64,000 bases of DNA from Alistipes sp. Its GTDB lineage: Bacteria; Bacteroidota; Bacteroidia; Bacteroidales; Rikenellaceae. Location of the stretch: NCBI GenBank assembly GCA_021201825.1, contig JAJQED010000017.1, positions 124,001-188,000 on the forward strand, in the 5' to 3' direction. The position numbers were made by a program, and so were the translations under genes. The number at the start of each line of letters is the position of its first letter. The stretch's first letter is position 1. The notes under the pieces are model-generated. The model ran no database searches. It saw only the letters and a program-made list of their open reading frames with translations, and was not told where the DNA came from. Below are positions 53,955 to 63,156 of the stretch, piece after piece.

Positions 53955-56317
53955 CCCACCCCGAAATTGATCACCGTGTCTCCGATGCGGAATCGGTCGG
54001 TCCATCGTTTGCCCGAGGGCAGGTTGGGATTATGGAGTTTGTAGCCCAGGTCGAACCTGATAACGGCCACGTTCACGTCGAACCTCAGCCCGAGGCCGGT
54101 ATTGAACCCCAGTTGTTTATAGAAGCGGTTGAGCTTGAAAACGGCATCCTCGGGCACCCCGCTCTGCTTATGGTACCAGATATTTCCCAGGTCGAAGAAC
54201 ACGGCCCCGTGTAACAGTTTCCAAACGGGGAACCGTAACTCCAGGTTGGCCTCCAGTTTCATATCCCCGAGCTGGTTGGGATAAACATCGTCCTCTATCT
54301 CCTGGTTCCCGGGACCGAGCCTGCGGGGCTGCCACCCCCTCATACTGTTGCTCCCGCCCGCATAGAAAAGCCTGTCGAAAGGAAGCGAAGCGGCATTTCC
54401 GTAGGCCGTACCGAAACCGCCGTAAAGCCGGAACGCAACGTTGGTTTTCGGACCGAGGACAATACGGTCGCTGATACTCCCGTCCACGCGGACGTACTGC
54501 GCATACCGTATCCCGAAAATCCTGTAATGGCGGCCGTCCTCATAATCCTTTTTATGGGATAAGAGGTAAGTCCCCAGGTTAAGCAGGTTGCCGGCCGTTT
54601 CCCAATTGAAGCGAACCACGAACGATTTTCGGCCGAGGATAGAGCTCCCGAGTTGGGAGTTATAGATGTACGACCCAGAAATGCCCGCAACGAACTGGTC
54701 TACATAACTGTTCTCCAAGTATTCGCTCTTGTAGGATTTGATCCATTCTTCGTCGAGGTATCCCATCTTCACCAGATTAAGGTCGATGGGGCGAAGAGTG
54801 AACGTACTGCGGCCACGGTTACTCCAGCTATATCCGAGGGTTGCACTCGACAAGGTCCGCTCGTATCGGCTCCGGTTTTGGGTATTTACCGACACCTCCA
54901 CCTTGGTCCGTGGGTTTACGGTGTTATTATAGCGGTCGATCCTGAACGGGGTCAAAAACCGGGGGAACGACACCGAAACGGCACCGCCAATTTCAAACGC
55001 TCCCCGTTTCCCCGGGGTCCGCAGGAATTCGTAACCACCCGTAAAACTGGCCTCGAACAACTCCGCCCCACGGAAGAAATTCCGGTTCTGGTACCCTACG
55101 GTCGCCCTGATGGCATTGAAACTCGAAGAAGTGGTCCCCTCCAGTTCGATCTTGTAACTTTGGCGCAGGGCCGGAATACAGTTGATATGGCATTTGAGGT
55201 ACTTCTCGGTGGTATAACCGACCGGCTGGCCGTCCTCATCATCCGAAATAAAAGAGACGATCATCTCACCGTCAGTCACTATTTCCTCGAAAATGATGTC
55301 GGCACTTCGGTAATTTCCGAGCCGCATAATATTGCTCTGCGCCCGACGGACCTCCTGTTCGTCATAAATATAGTTGGGATAGAGGTTGACTACCTGCCGT
55401 AAAACTTCCGCCCTTACTTTCGGATACCCGCCCCGGGGATAAAGTATATAGAGGCCTTTATACTCCATCGTGTCGAGGCGTTGGTAATACTCGTCGCCTG
55501 CCGCCGCCTGCATAGGGTCGTATTGCGGGTTGACCACGATCTCGGCAATACGGTAGACGCTGCTGTTATCATACACGGCCTCGCCCTGGGACGTATAATC
55601 GACGACCTGCTGGTGGAACACCACGTCGATGTCCTTAACCGGGTCGTCCGTGAGGTCCGATACGTACTCTATATAGCTCTGTTTGAAATCGAAAAAACCG
55701 TTGTTACGCAGGTTCCGGGTAATCCGCTCCTTTTCGGCACTCAGCACATTGCCGTCGAGGATATTACCGCTATGGAGTAATGTTGCGGAACTGTCCTGGA
55801 GAACTACCTGCCGCAGGAGTTCGTCGCTGAATTCATAATTGATATCGCCTATATAGTACGGCTCGTTCTGTTCGATGGAATAGGTAACTTTTGCCTTACG
55901 ACGCCGGGTAGTATCCACCGCGAAAGAAACCCGGGAATCGTGAAAACCGGAATATTCGATATATTTCTGCATCAGGTCGGCGGATTTGATAACCTGCATG
56001 CTGTCGAGCAGAACCGGCGGGTCGCCCCAGTTGCGCAGTGTTCGGTTAATCCAGTTGTTTTTCGTGGTATCGGCGCTCGCGGTGTTATAAAGGTGTATAT
56101 ACAGGTTGGTTCCGAGCAGTTTACGGTTAGGTTCCAGCAACAGGTATTGTTCGACTTCGGTAGCCCGGATACGTTCTTTTCGTGGGACCGAGCGGTCCTC
56201 CTCTATTTTGTTTTTAGTCAGCAGGTAACTACCAGGCGGCACGCGCTTGGTCACGCTGCAACCGCATAGTAAGATGACCGGTATAATGGCCACAAGGTAT
56301 TTCAGAGTCCTGCCCAC
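53942..56317 (-). CDS. tamL: TamA-like outer-membrane assembly lipoprotein (TamL type)
   Basis: 791 residues from GTG 56317. A lipoprotein signal peptide ends LLCGC (Cys20). Then come POTRA-like domains (about 40-400; a clear one near GDINYEFSDELLRQVVLQDS), followed by a 16-strand Omp85 barrel (about 410-791) with GGSNSMRGWQPRRLGPGNQE, the conserved RGW-type loop, and an aromatic C-terminal strand ending FGVGYPF. The lipidated form is the Bacteroidota version of TamA. TamB is not next to it. It follows the nitroreductase gene by 14 bases. Confidence 0.85.
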   Translation of the reverse strand: MGRTLKYLVAIIPVILLCGCSVTKRVPPGSYLLTKNKIEEDRSVPRKERIRATEVEQYLLLEPNRKLLGTNLYIHLYNTASADTTKNNWINRTLRNWGDPPVLLDSMQVIKSADLMQKYIEYSGFHDSRVSFAVDTTRRRKAKVTYSIEQNEPYYIGDINYEFSDELLRQVVLQDSSATLLHSGNILDGNVLSAEKERITRNLRNNGFFDFKQSYIEYVSDLTDDPVKDIDVVFHQQVVDYTSQGEAVYDNSSVYRIAEIVVNPQYDPMQAAAGDEYYQRLDTMEYKGLYILYPRGGYPKVRAEVLRQVVNLYPNYIYDEQEVRRAQSNIMRLGNYRSADIIFEEIVTDGEMIVSFISDDEDGQPVGYTTEKYLKCHINCIPALRQSYKIELEGTTSSSFNAIRATVGYQNRNFFRGAELFEASFTGGYEFLRTPGKRGAFEIGGAVSVSFPRFLTPFRIDRYNNTVNPRTKVEVSVNTQNRSRYERTLSSATLGYSWSNRGRSTFTLRPIDLNLVKMGYLDEEWIKSYKSEYLENSYVDQFVAGISGSYIYNSQLGSSILGRKSFVVRFNWETAGNLLNLGTYLLSHKKDYEDGRHYRIFGIRYAQYVRVDGSISDRIVLGPKTNVAFRLYGGFGTAYGNAASLPFDRLFYAGGSNSMRGWQPRRLGPGNQEIEDDVYPNQLGDMKLEANLELRFPVWKLLHGAVFFDLGNIWYHKQSGVPEDAVFKLNRFYKQLGFNTGLGLRFDVNVAVIRFDLGYKLHNPNLPSGKRWTDRFRIGDTVINFGVGYPF

Positions 56318-56331
56318 CCCGGAGACCGCCG

Positions 56332-57078
56332 TTACTGGTTAAAGAAACCCTGTTCCCTGATACATTCCAGGTAGGACCGGGAAATCGAAAGGTTATCTTC
56401 GGCCTTGTACCGGCGCTCCGTAAAGATACGGGCAAGGTTCGGTAGCCCGTTGGCCTCCAAAAGTTGCCGCGTTTCTTCGCTGGCTTCCTTGGACGCCCAT
56501 ATAAGGTCTATATCCTGCAGGCTGTAATCGTGGTAGGTCTCGTAATGGACAACCCCGTCGAGCGGAAGCCGGTCGGTCAAAGGAGGTTCGCCGTCCGGAT
56601 AACCTATTACCATAGCCGTTACGGGGATGACTCCTGAAGGCAACTGAAGTATCCTGCAGATCTGTGCCGCCGTATAAATAGCCGTACCCAAATAACAGAT
56701 ACCCAGGCCATGGGCTTCAGCTTCGAGGGCTACATTCTGAGAGGCCAGTAGGGCATCTGTCGCGGCATTGAAAAACCACGCGAAATTGTCATAAACAGGC
56801 TCCGCACCACGCTGGCGGCACCACGCCGAGAAACGGTTTATATCGGCGCAAAAAGTTATAAGCACGGGGGCCTGTGTGACGCACGGCTGGTTGAAATGGC
56901 ACGGGGCGAGCCGTTCCCGCAGGTCCCGGTCCCGGGTCACGACCATGCTGTATAATTGCATATTGCCTGTATTGGAAGCCCGTGTGCCGGCGGCAAGTAT
57001 CTCGGTAAGTATCTGCTCAGGAACCGGGTCGGCTTTGTAGGAGCGGACCGAACGGTGTTCCTTTATTTCCCTTATCAT
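56332..57078 (-). CDS. Nitroreductase-family flavoprotein (NfsA/FRP-like)
   Basis: 248 residues. N-terminal KEHRSVRSYKADPVPEQILT is the FMN-phosphate-binding signature; NTGNMQLYSMVVTRDRDLRE and GLGICYLGTAIYTAAQI are typical of NfsA-type NADPH:flavin/nitro reductases. FMN-dependent two-electron reduction of quinones or nitro compounds is expected; the physiological substrate is unknown. It is upstream of tamL in the same direction. Confidence 0.88.
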   Translation of the reverse strand: MIREIKEHRSVRSYKADPVPEQILTEILAAGTRASNTGNMQLYSMVVTRDRDLRERLAPCHFNQPCVTQAPVLITFCADINRFSAWCRQRGAEPVYDNFAWFFNAATDALLASQNVALEAEAHGLGICYLGTAIYTAAQICRILQLPSGVIPVTAMVIGYPDGEPPLTDRLPLDGVVHYETYHDYSLQDIDLIWASKEASEETRQLLEANGLPNLARIFTERRYKAEDNLSISRSYLECIREQGFFNQ

Positions 57079-57187
57079 CTCGGACGGTTTTTGGGTATAA
57101 TCTACAAAAATAGAAAGAAAATCGGAGCGGCTGTTATCCGGCTCGGATTATGCCCCCGTTATGAGCAACTTTTTTGCGGGGTTTATA

Positions 57188-57216
57188 TTGTCCGAAAACG
57201 AAAATATTTATATTTG
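57188..57216 (+). promoter_or_regulatory. Promoter of dapF (-33 TTG, -7 TATATTTG)
   Basis: TTG at 57188-57190 and TATATTTG at 57209-57216 are separated by 18 bases, one or two fewer than usual. The start codon is 33 bases beyond. Confidence 0.6.
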
Positions 57217-57249
57217 TGTAAACTAATTCACCGAGTTTATCTAAATAGG

Positions 57250-58071
57250 ATGCTTGTCGACTTTGCCAAGTTCGAAGGAACCGGGAACGATTTCATCATA
57301 ATCGACGCGAGGGAATTACCCCTGCAATTATTGACCAAGGGACAGGTCGCCGGCCTGTGTGACCGCCACCGTGGTATCGGGGCCGACGGGCTGATGCTGT
57401 TATACTCCCACCCGGATTTCGATTTCCGCATGGTATATTACAATTCCGACGGGGGCGAGGCCGAGATGTGCGGCAACGGGGCCCGATGTATTACCCTGTT
57501 TGCCGACCAGTTGGGTATCGGCGGGGACGCCAAACGGTTTATCGGCCGGGACGGCGCCCATGCGGCCATCGTAAGCCGGCGCAACGGGATGGAAGCCATG
57601 GTCGAGATCGGCATTATCGACGTTTGTAGTTACGAATACAGCGACGGGGCTTTTTTCCTCAATACGGGTGTTCCGCATTACGTGGAATTCGTCGACAATA
57701 TTATCACTACGGATGTGTTCGACCGTGGCCGCGAGATCCGTTACAGTGAGAAATACCTGCCATCGGGCGGCACTAACGTCAATTTCGTGCAGATCGTCGA
57801 CGATGGTAAGATCAAGGTGCGGACATACGAACGCGGTGTGGAACAGGAAACCCTCGCTTGCGGTACGGGTGCCGTCGCCAGCGCCATTGCCACCCATATC
57901 TACGCACAGAAAGATACGAGCAATTATGAGGTGGAAGTAGAGGGCGGACGGCTTGACATTTCTTTCACCCCGGCCGAGGATAATTGCTTCCGAAACGTGG
58001 CCCTGAGAGGTCCTGCCCGCAGAGTATTCGACGGCAAAGTGCGCATCAGTGATATCTATGACATCATATAG
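57250..58071 (+). CDS. dapF: Diaminopimelate epimerase
   Basis: 273 residues from ATG 57250; a longer frame back to 56956 overlaps the nitroreductase antisense and is rejected. It converts LL- to meso-diaminopimelate. The two catalytic cysteines are in GGEAEMCGNGARC and QETLACGTGAVAS; the N-terminal motif is AKFEGTGNDFIIIDA. It feeds cell-wall synthesis and the lysA product upstream in the window. Confidence 0.95.
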   Translation: MLVDFAKFEGTGNDFIIIDARELPLQLLTKGQVAGLCDRHRGIGADGLMLLYSHPDFDFRMVYYNSDGGEAEMCGNGARCITLFADQLGIGGDAKRFIGRDGAHAAIVSRRNGMEAMVEIGIIDVCSYEYSDGAFFLNTGVPHYVEFVDNIITTDVFDRGREIRYSEKYLPSGGTNVNFVQIVDDGKIKVRTYERGVEQETLACGTGAVASAIATHIYAQKDTSNYEVEVEGGRLDISFTPAEDNCFRNVALRGPARRVFDGKVRISDIYDII

Positions 58072-58154
58072 GGCCCGGTTTTTGCCGTGCAAAAACGAGG
58101 TCAGTCTCGACTAAATCAACCTACATATTACTTAATGTCTGTACCTAACGGATA

Positions 58155-58373
58155 ATGAAAGCGACGAAAGGATCCCGCATCCAGGGATTCGACCATGCAG
58201 GGGACGACGTGATCAAGAAAGCCGTCAAACTCGCCCCGATCAAAAAAAGCGGCAAGGAAAGGCACATGATCTACAGCAGCCTTGAAGATGAGGATGAAGA
58301 CCCGGAACTCATGGCATACGCCAAAAGGGAATCCGTCCTAGATTATTTCGACGACGAAGAGGAAGAAATCTGA
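58155..58373 (+). CDS. Small acidic-tailed hypothetical protein
   Basis: 72 residues: a basic first half (VIKKAVKLAPIKKSGKER) and a strongly acidic second half (SLEDEDEDPELMAYAKRES) ending DDEEEEI. No signal peptide or membrane helix. It lies between dapF and the hydrolase. Its clear charge segregation and codon-like composition argue for a real gene. It resembles small conserved Bacteroidales proteins of unknown function. Confidence 0.65.
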   Translation: MKATKGSRIQGFDHAGDDVIKKAVKLAPIKKSGKERHMIYSSLEDEDEDPELMAYAKRESVLDYFDDEEEEI

Positions 58374-58451
58374 TTTTAACATAACATGCGGCACCCTGCG
58401 GGCCGGAAAATTCCGGTCCTTAACGGTGTGTTGCCGGACAGAGAGCGATCT

Positions 58452-59276
58452 ATGGTTACAGACAAATTCATAAAGGCCGGCGGCTTTGCCACAAGGATAA
58501 GGCAGTACGGGTTTGACACGGCCGACGAGGGGCAGGCAGATGAAAGGCCGGTCATTATCCTGCTGCACGGTTACCTGGAATCGCTCAATGTGTGGGACGA
58601 TTTCGCACCAATGCTTAGGGATTACCGGGTGGTGACCATGGATATTCCCGGCCACGGGATATCCGAGGTGCACGGCGATATACATACGATGGCGATGATG
58701 GCACAGGTTGTTACCGGTGTGGCCGATAACCTTGGGATCGGCAAATTCTGGATAATGGGCCATTCCATGGGCGGATATGTCGCATCGGAATTATTGTCGG
58801 CTGCCCCTGAAAAGCTCGCAGGCATTATAATGTTCCATTCCACCCCGAACGCAGATACCGAGGAAAAAAAGCAAAACCGCCTCCGTGAGATCGACCTCGT
58901 GGAAGCGGGAAAGAAAGACCTCTTGGCAAAGACCGTCGATAAAGGCTTTGCCGCCGTTAACCGCAGGAAATTCGGCGATTTCATAGAGGATCTCAGGGAG
59001 TTGGTGGTGCTGACCGACGAACAGGGGATCATTAACCTGCTGCGTGGTATGATGGAACGGGCTGACCATAACGATACATTCCGTCAAAGTACCGTCCCGC
59101 AATTATTTATTATGGGGGAACTGGACGAATATATCCCGCTGGAGACCGCAAAATCCCTGGAAGAGTCGCATCCGCAGGCACGGTTCGAATACCTGGCCGC
59201 TTCCGGCCATATGGGTTTCGTAGAAGAGCCAGTAATATCTGCCGGAATAATCCTGGATTTTATCTCACGAGTATAA
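58452..59276 (+). CDS. Alpha/beta-hydrolase
   Basis: 274 residues from ATG 58452 (open frame to 58386). The oxyanion region is IILLHGYLESLNVWDDF, the nucleophile elbow GHSMGGYVASELL (Ser), and the catalytic His lies in AASGHMGFVEEP. A helical cap domain lies around 125-200. Esterase, lipase or related activity; substrate unknown. Confidence 0.9.
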   Translation: MVTDKFIKAGGFATRIRQYGFDTADEGQADERPVIILLHGYLESLNVWDDFAPMLRDYRVVTMDIPGHGISEVHGDIHTMAMMAQVVTGVADNLGIGKFWIMGHSMGGYVASELLSAAPEKLAGIIMFHSTPNADTEEKKQNRLREIDLVEAGKKDLLAKTVDKGFAAVNRRKFGDFIEDLRELVVLTDEQGIINLLRGMMERADHNDTFRQSTVPQLFIMGELDEYIPLETAKSLEESHPQARFEYLAASGHMGFVEEPVISAGIILDFISRV

Positions 59277-59363
59277 CAGGGAAACAGTCCCGATCCTACC
59301 GGTATATTCCGTACCGGTCTGGAATGTTACTGCCGTAATTATAGGTTGAGCTTTGAAAGGGCT

Positions 59364-59402
59364 ATAATAAAAAGAAAGGCACTGCTCCCGCAGTACCTTT
59401 CC
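59364..59402 (-). terminator. Probable terminator of the NigD-like gene
   Basis: GAAAGGCACTGC (59374-59385 region) pairs with GCAGTACCTTTC with one mismatch. On the minus strand it is followed by TTTTTATTAT. It lies about 100 bases past the stop. The rest of the 223-base convergent gap shows nothing else. Confidence 0.6.
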
Positions 59403-59499
59403 AACCACCTTAATCAATTAAATACCAAGTTATCAATGCAAAAACCGGTATGTCTTCCGGCCGTCAGGCCGTTATATCGCAGGCTCTATTGAGCCGTTT

Positions 59500-60318
59500 T
59501 TACTTAAAATTATTCGCCGGGTCGTATTCGGTAACCGTACTTGTTTTCTGGCTGTCACTCTCGATCCCGTAAGGAATGAACCTGCCCAGGTCTTCCGACA
59601 GTTCCCTCACCTCGCTCCAGTCCGTTCCTCGGTAAGCCGTCCAGTGCAACCGGATACCCACTCCGCTTTGTCCCTCGGGGATAAGCCCCGTCAGGTCGAA
59701 CGAAACGAGTGACTGGCCGTATACAAAACTACCGGAACCCGCCGAGGGCACATCTTCGTAGCCGTTGTGCCTCAGGTAAACATCCAGCACCTCACCGTCC
59801 CATTCCACGTTATCGGCCACAAGGTTGATAAAATGCAGCTCGTTCGTACTCCTGCGCCTTGCCACCGAAAACCATATATTAAGGTACTCACCGCCGAACC
59901 ACGCATCGTCGACCCTGATCGGATCGTTGCCTATGCTGTCCTGCCTGTGCTGGTAATCTTCGTCGATAAAACTTTGCAGCACCGGCTCTTTGCCGAGAAC
60001 CTTGTAGTAATGATTCAATACTGCAATGAACCTTTTATTTCCGTCTACCGGGTCGGCCTCACCGACGAGCGTATAAGTGAACACTACCCTGTCTCCGTCC
60101 TTTATCCCGGTGACCGACTGACTGTTGTCGATCTCCAGCCACGTACCGTCATCCAACCTGATATCGAATCCGTTACCGATATCTCCGTCCCGCGCCTCGA
60201 CCTTACCCAGAAAATTCCTGTACCTTGTGTCGAGGCCCTTTCCGCTATCCGTACTGCAGGCACCCAAACCGAGCGATAATATTCCCAACAGCACAAAAAT
60301 CCTCAAATTCTTTCCCAT
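59500..60318 (-). CDS. NigD-like lipoprotein
   Basis: 272 residues. Lipobox LGAC (Cys21) after a short signal peptide. An N-terminal OB-like domain (about 40-105; IRLDDGTWLEIDNSQSVTGI and VVFTYTLVG) and a C-terminal beta-sandwich (about 130-245; YLNIWFSVARRRSTNELHFI) match the NigD-like layout of Bacteroidales. The function is not established; NigD itself was found next to a bacteriocin gene, but nothing here suggests one. Confidence 0.82.
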   Translation of the reverse strand: MGKNLRIFVLLGILSLGLGACSTDSGKGLDTRYRNFLGKVEARDGDIGNGFDIRLDDGTWLEIDNSQSVTGIKDGDRVVFTYTLVGEADPVDGNKRFIAVLNHYYKVLGKEPVLQSFIDEDYQHRQDSIGNDPIRVDDAWFGGEYLNIWFSVARRRSTNELHFINLVADNVEWDGEVLDVYLRHNGYEDVPSAGSGSFVYGQSLVSFDLTGLIPEGQSGVGIRLHWTAYRGTDWSEVRELSEDLGRFIPYGIESDSQKTSTVTEYDPANNFK

Positions 60319-60491
60319 AATACTATTCTCACTTTTGCCTTACACTACTATAGATGCCGGCCGGTTGCGAAACGTTGCACTGTATTGTACATTTTTTTAA
60401 TCGACCCGCATTTTTTCCGCAAAACCCTTTCGGGGGCATATATACCTTATATATTCAAAGAACTTTTTATATCACCAAGGCCGTTAACCTT

Positions 60492-61859
60492 TTATAATTT
60501 TATCCTGAAACCCGCCTTTATCGTGAAGTTGAAAGGATTTTCGGTCCTGTAACTTTCCGGCTGGTTGCCGTTCTCGAAGAAATACCCGATACCGGGTTCT
60601 ACATAAAGGCCGAAAGTCCGGTCGATATTGAATTCGACCCCCACATTGGCACCTACCGAAGTTTGCAGGCTGCCCACCTTGATTTTCTCGCTTTGCGGCT
60701 CGCTCTTTACCCCGTCGTAAGAATCAACTGCGGTCAGTTTGCCCGACAGGAGTTTCTCTACCGAGAAACCGCCACCGGCGTACAAGTCTATGAACCGGGA
60801 CTGGAAAAAGTCATATTTGACTTTGACGGGAATGCCCAGGTAGTGAAGCTTCTGTGTCAGTACATAACTCGCGGAACCGTTTATAGTTTCACCTTTGGAC
60901 CGCATGTAAGTATACGTCAGGCCCGTCTCGAGAGACAACCTGTTAGCCAGACCGATATTCACGCTGGCCCCGAAACCCAGGGGCAAGTCATGCTTGAGCT
61001 TTCCGGAAGAGATGGAACTCGAACTCAGGCTTGCCGTTTCATCGCCGGGAGATTGCGTAGTTTCATTGACGATAAGCGAAGATTTCTGCAATTTAACCCG
61101 CCCGCTAAACGTACCAGTTCCTGCGAGGCCCGTAGTATTAGCGGCATATAGCGAAGCGGACAAGGGAGTGGATTCCCGTCTTGAGCGGCTTCTATCCGTG
61201 GAATTGACACGGGCCAGCCACGATTCGAGACTTTCTTGTTGTCGGTTGTCCATTTGCGGTGAGTCGGTCGAACCGCTCCGGGGTTGCTGTTCTATAGTGG
61301 CAGCAGTTTTCTCTTGGGACTGAGAAACCGTTCCCTCCTGATCGTTGCTACCGACCGGAGTTTCGATATAAGCTGTAATACCGGTTTGGGGACCGGCTTC
61401 CGGTTGGGAACCGGTATAATGTGTCGTTTGCCGCCTCTGGGTCGCCGCCGCAATGCGGGAAGTTTGTACCTGTGCGCCTGGAACAAGAACATCCGGATCG
61501 GTCGTTTGCCCGGGGATTTCAACCGGTATGATCACTTGCGGCACCTGTTCTTCCGTCATGGTATCTTCGGCGACGTAACCGTCCATATTATCGAGGTTAT
61601 TCGCCGTAAAGATAAGCACTCCGACAAGGGCTATCGAAGCGGCCGCGTAAGCCCAGCTCATCCTGCGCCGTAACGGGCGCCGGATGGACGGACGCGGCAA
61701 GGCATCCGGCGCATCGGAACCAGCCCCGTCACCGGATGTCAACTCGCGCCGTACGGCGGGAAGCTGCGTTTCCAACCTGGCCCACAAATCGGCAGGAGGG
61801 GTGACCTCCCTGTGTGCCAGCTTCTCTTGCAGCAATTCTTCGAATTTATCCCTTTTCAT
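60492..61859 (-). CDS. Fusion of an anti-sigma-like N terminus and an outer-membrane barrel
   Basis: 455 residues. The N-terminal cytoplasmic-looking segment (1-70; KRDKFEELLQEKLAHREVTP, then PADLWARLETQLP) resembles the short anti-sigma-like domains of Bacteroidota. One transmembrane helix follows (about 70-86), then a long Ser/Thr/Gln-rich linker (about 100-265) and an 8-strand barrel (about 280-455; GLANRLSLETGLTYTYMR; YAGGGFSVEKLLSG) ending FTIKAGFRIKL. It is 63 bases downstream of an ECF sigma gene, so it probably controls that sigma factor. A single protein spanning both membranes is implied but unproven. Confidence 0.7.
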   Translation of the reverse strand: MKRDKFEELLQEKLAHREVTPPADLWARLETQLPAVRRELTSGDGAGSDAPDALPRPSIRRPLRRRMSWAYAAASIALVGVLIFTANNLDNMDGYVAEDTMTEEQVPQVIIPVEIPGQTTDPDVLVPGAQVQTSRIAAATQRRQTTHYTGSQPEAGPQTGITAYIETPVGSNDQEGTVSQSQEKTAATIEQQPRSGSTDSPQMDNRQQESLESWLARVNSTDRSRSRRESTPLSASLYAANTTGLAGTGTFSGRVKLQKSSLIVNETTQSPGDETASLSSSSISSGKLKHDLPLGFGASVNIGLANRLSLETGLTYTYMRSKGETINGSASYVLTQKLHYLGIPVKVKYDFFQSRFIDLYAGGGFSVEKLLSGKLTAVDSYDGVKSEPQSEKIKVGSLQTSVGANVGVEFNIDRTFGLYVEPGIGYFFENGNQPESYRTENPFNFTIKAGFRIKL

Positions 61860-61922
61860 CTATCTCGTACGGGCTTCCACCCGTTACTAAAATCTGTTTT
61901 ATCCCGCTTATCCGGATAGTCT

Positions 61923-62453
61923 TCACCGGCTCTCCTTACTTAATATCTCCATCAATTTGCCTCTCGCCCGGAAATACTGGGACCGGGAAGTGTTCTCGCT
62001 GATTCCCATCATCTCGCCTATTTCCTTATGCGAATAACCCTCCACGGCGTATAGGTTAAGGATCGTTCGGTATCCCTGCGGCAAGCGATCTATCATCTCC
62101 AGCACTTCGTCGCCCGACATCTTCTCCACCGCATCTGCTCCCCCACCCTCGAGCCACCGTAAGTCGTCGATGTTCTCCGAATCGGAAAGGGCGTTCTTCT
62201 TCCGCAGGTAACCCAACGCCGTATTTACGAATATCCTCCTGCACCATCCCTCGAAAGAACCCTCGCTCCGGAACTCGCCGATCTTGGTAAAAACCGTTAT
62301 GAAACCGTCTTGGAGGATATCCTCCGCCAACGATTTCTCCCTTACATACCGCAGGCAAACCCCGTACATAAGGGGAGAGAAACGTTCGTACAACTCCCTT
62401 TGGGCAATGGCATCACCTCGGCGGCAGCCATCTATAATCTCTCTCTCGGTCAC
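61923..62453 (-). CDS. ECF RNA polymerase sigma factor
   Basis: 176 residues starting with GTG. Region 2 is visible (QRELYERFSPLMYGVCLRYV, then AEDILQDGFITVFTKIGEF), and region 4 has GYRTILNLYAVEGYSHKEIG and TSRSQYFRARGKLMEILS. It belongs to the Bacteroidota ECF type. It is followed by the anti-sigma/barrel gene. A short inverted repeat (AATTGT/ACAATT, 62461-62477) lies just upstream, and could relate to autoregulation. Confidence 0.9.
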   Translation of the reverse strand: MTEREIIDGCRRGDAIAQRELYERFSPLMYGVCLRYVREKSLAEDILQDGFITVFTKIGEFRSEGSFEGWCRRIFVNTALGYLRKKNALSDSENIDDLRWLEGGGADAVEKMSGDEVLEMIDRLPQGYRTILNLYAVEGYSHKEIGEMMGISENTSRSQYFRARGKLMEILSKESR

Positions 62454-62619
62454 GTTTCCTAATTGTCAGATACAATTAATACCCCGGGCGTTGCATCCGG
62501 AATTAAAAAATTAATCAAAAATATTATATACGTTTGGGGCCAGTTGCCGCCCGGCACCCGGAATCTTCTTTTCGGCTTAAATATAACCCATAATTTACCG
62601 ATTTCGTACAATTCTTGGA

Positions 62620-62627
62620 TATATTTG
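62620..62627 (+). promoter_or_regulatory. Promoter -7 box of rpiB
   Basis: TATATTTG matches TAnnTTTG, 46 bases before the ATG at 62674. No clear -33 TTG at the standard distance. Confidence 0.5.
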
Positions 62628-62673
62628 CATACGGGCCGGCGGCTGCCGGACCACAAATTTACAAAGCAAAAAT

Positions 62674-63147
62674 ATGGAAAACAAAAAAATAGGCATCGCT
62701 TCGGACCATGCGGGATATGAGATGAAAGAGTTCCTGGTCGGCTATCTGGACGGTCTGGGTTACGATGTACATGACTTCGGCACGGATTCCCCGGCCAGCA
62801 TGGATTATCCGGATGTTGCCCATCCGTTGGCCTGCGCCATCGAGCAGGGGGAACTGCCGCGCGGAATAGCGTTGTGCGGTAGCGGCGAGGGTATTTCCAT
62901 TACCCTTAATAAACACCAGGGCATACGCGCCGCACTGTGCTGGGAGCCCGAGCTGGCGACGCTTTCCCGCCAGCATAACGATGCCAACGTATGTGCCTTA
63001 CCGGCGAGATTTATCGACAACAGCAAGGCTGCAGAGATAGTCGACGCGTTCCTCAATGCCGGCTTCGAGGGCGGAAGGCATACAGGCCGGGTACGGAAGA
63101 TCCCGGTAGGTTCCGGATGCGGGCCGAACAATGACAATAATAAATAG
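62674..63147 (+). CDS. rpiB: Ribose-5-phosphate isomerase B
   Basis: 157 residues (usual family length about 150). It interconverts ribose and ribulose 5-phosphates in the pentose phosphate pathway. Motifs: IGIASDHAGYEMKEFLVGYL, DFGTDSPASMDYPDVAHPLA, ALCGSGEGISITLNKHQGIR and NDANVCALPARF. The phosphodiesterase gene starts 9 bases later. Confidence 0.95.
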   Translation: MENKKIGIASDHAGYEMKEFLVGYLDGLGYDVHDFGTDSPASMDYPDVAHPLACAIEQGELPRGIALCGSGEGISITLNKHQGIRAALCWEPELATLSRQHNDANVCALPARFIDNSKAAEIVDAFLNAGFEGGRHTGRVRKIPVGSGCGPNNDNNK

Positions 63148-63156
63148 CCAGGGATT

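Noticed and set aside
56956-57249. N-terminal extension of dapF
   Set aside because: It runs antisense to the nitroreductase gene and is not family-like; the ATG at 57250 begins the conserved DapF N terminus.
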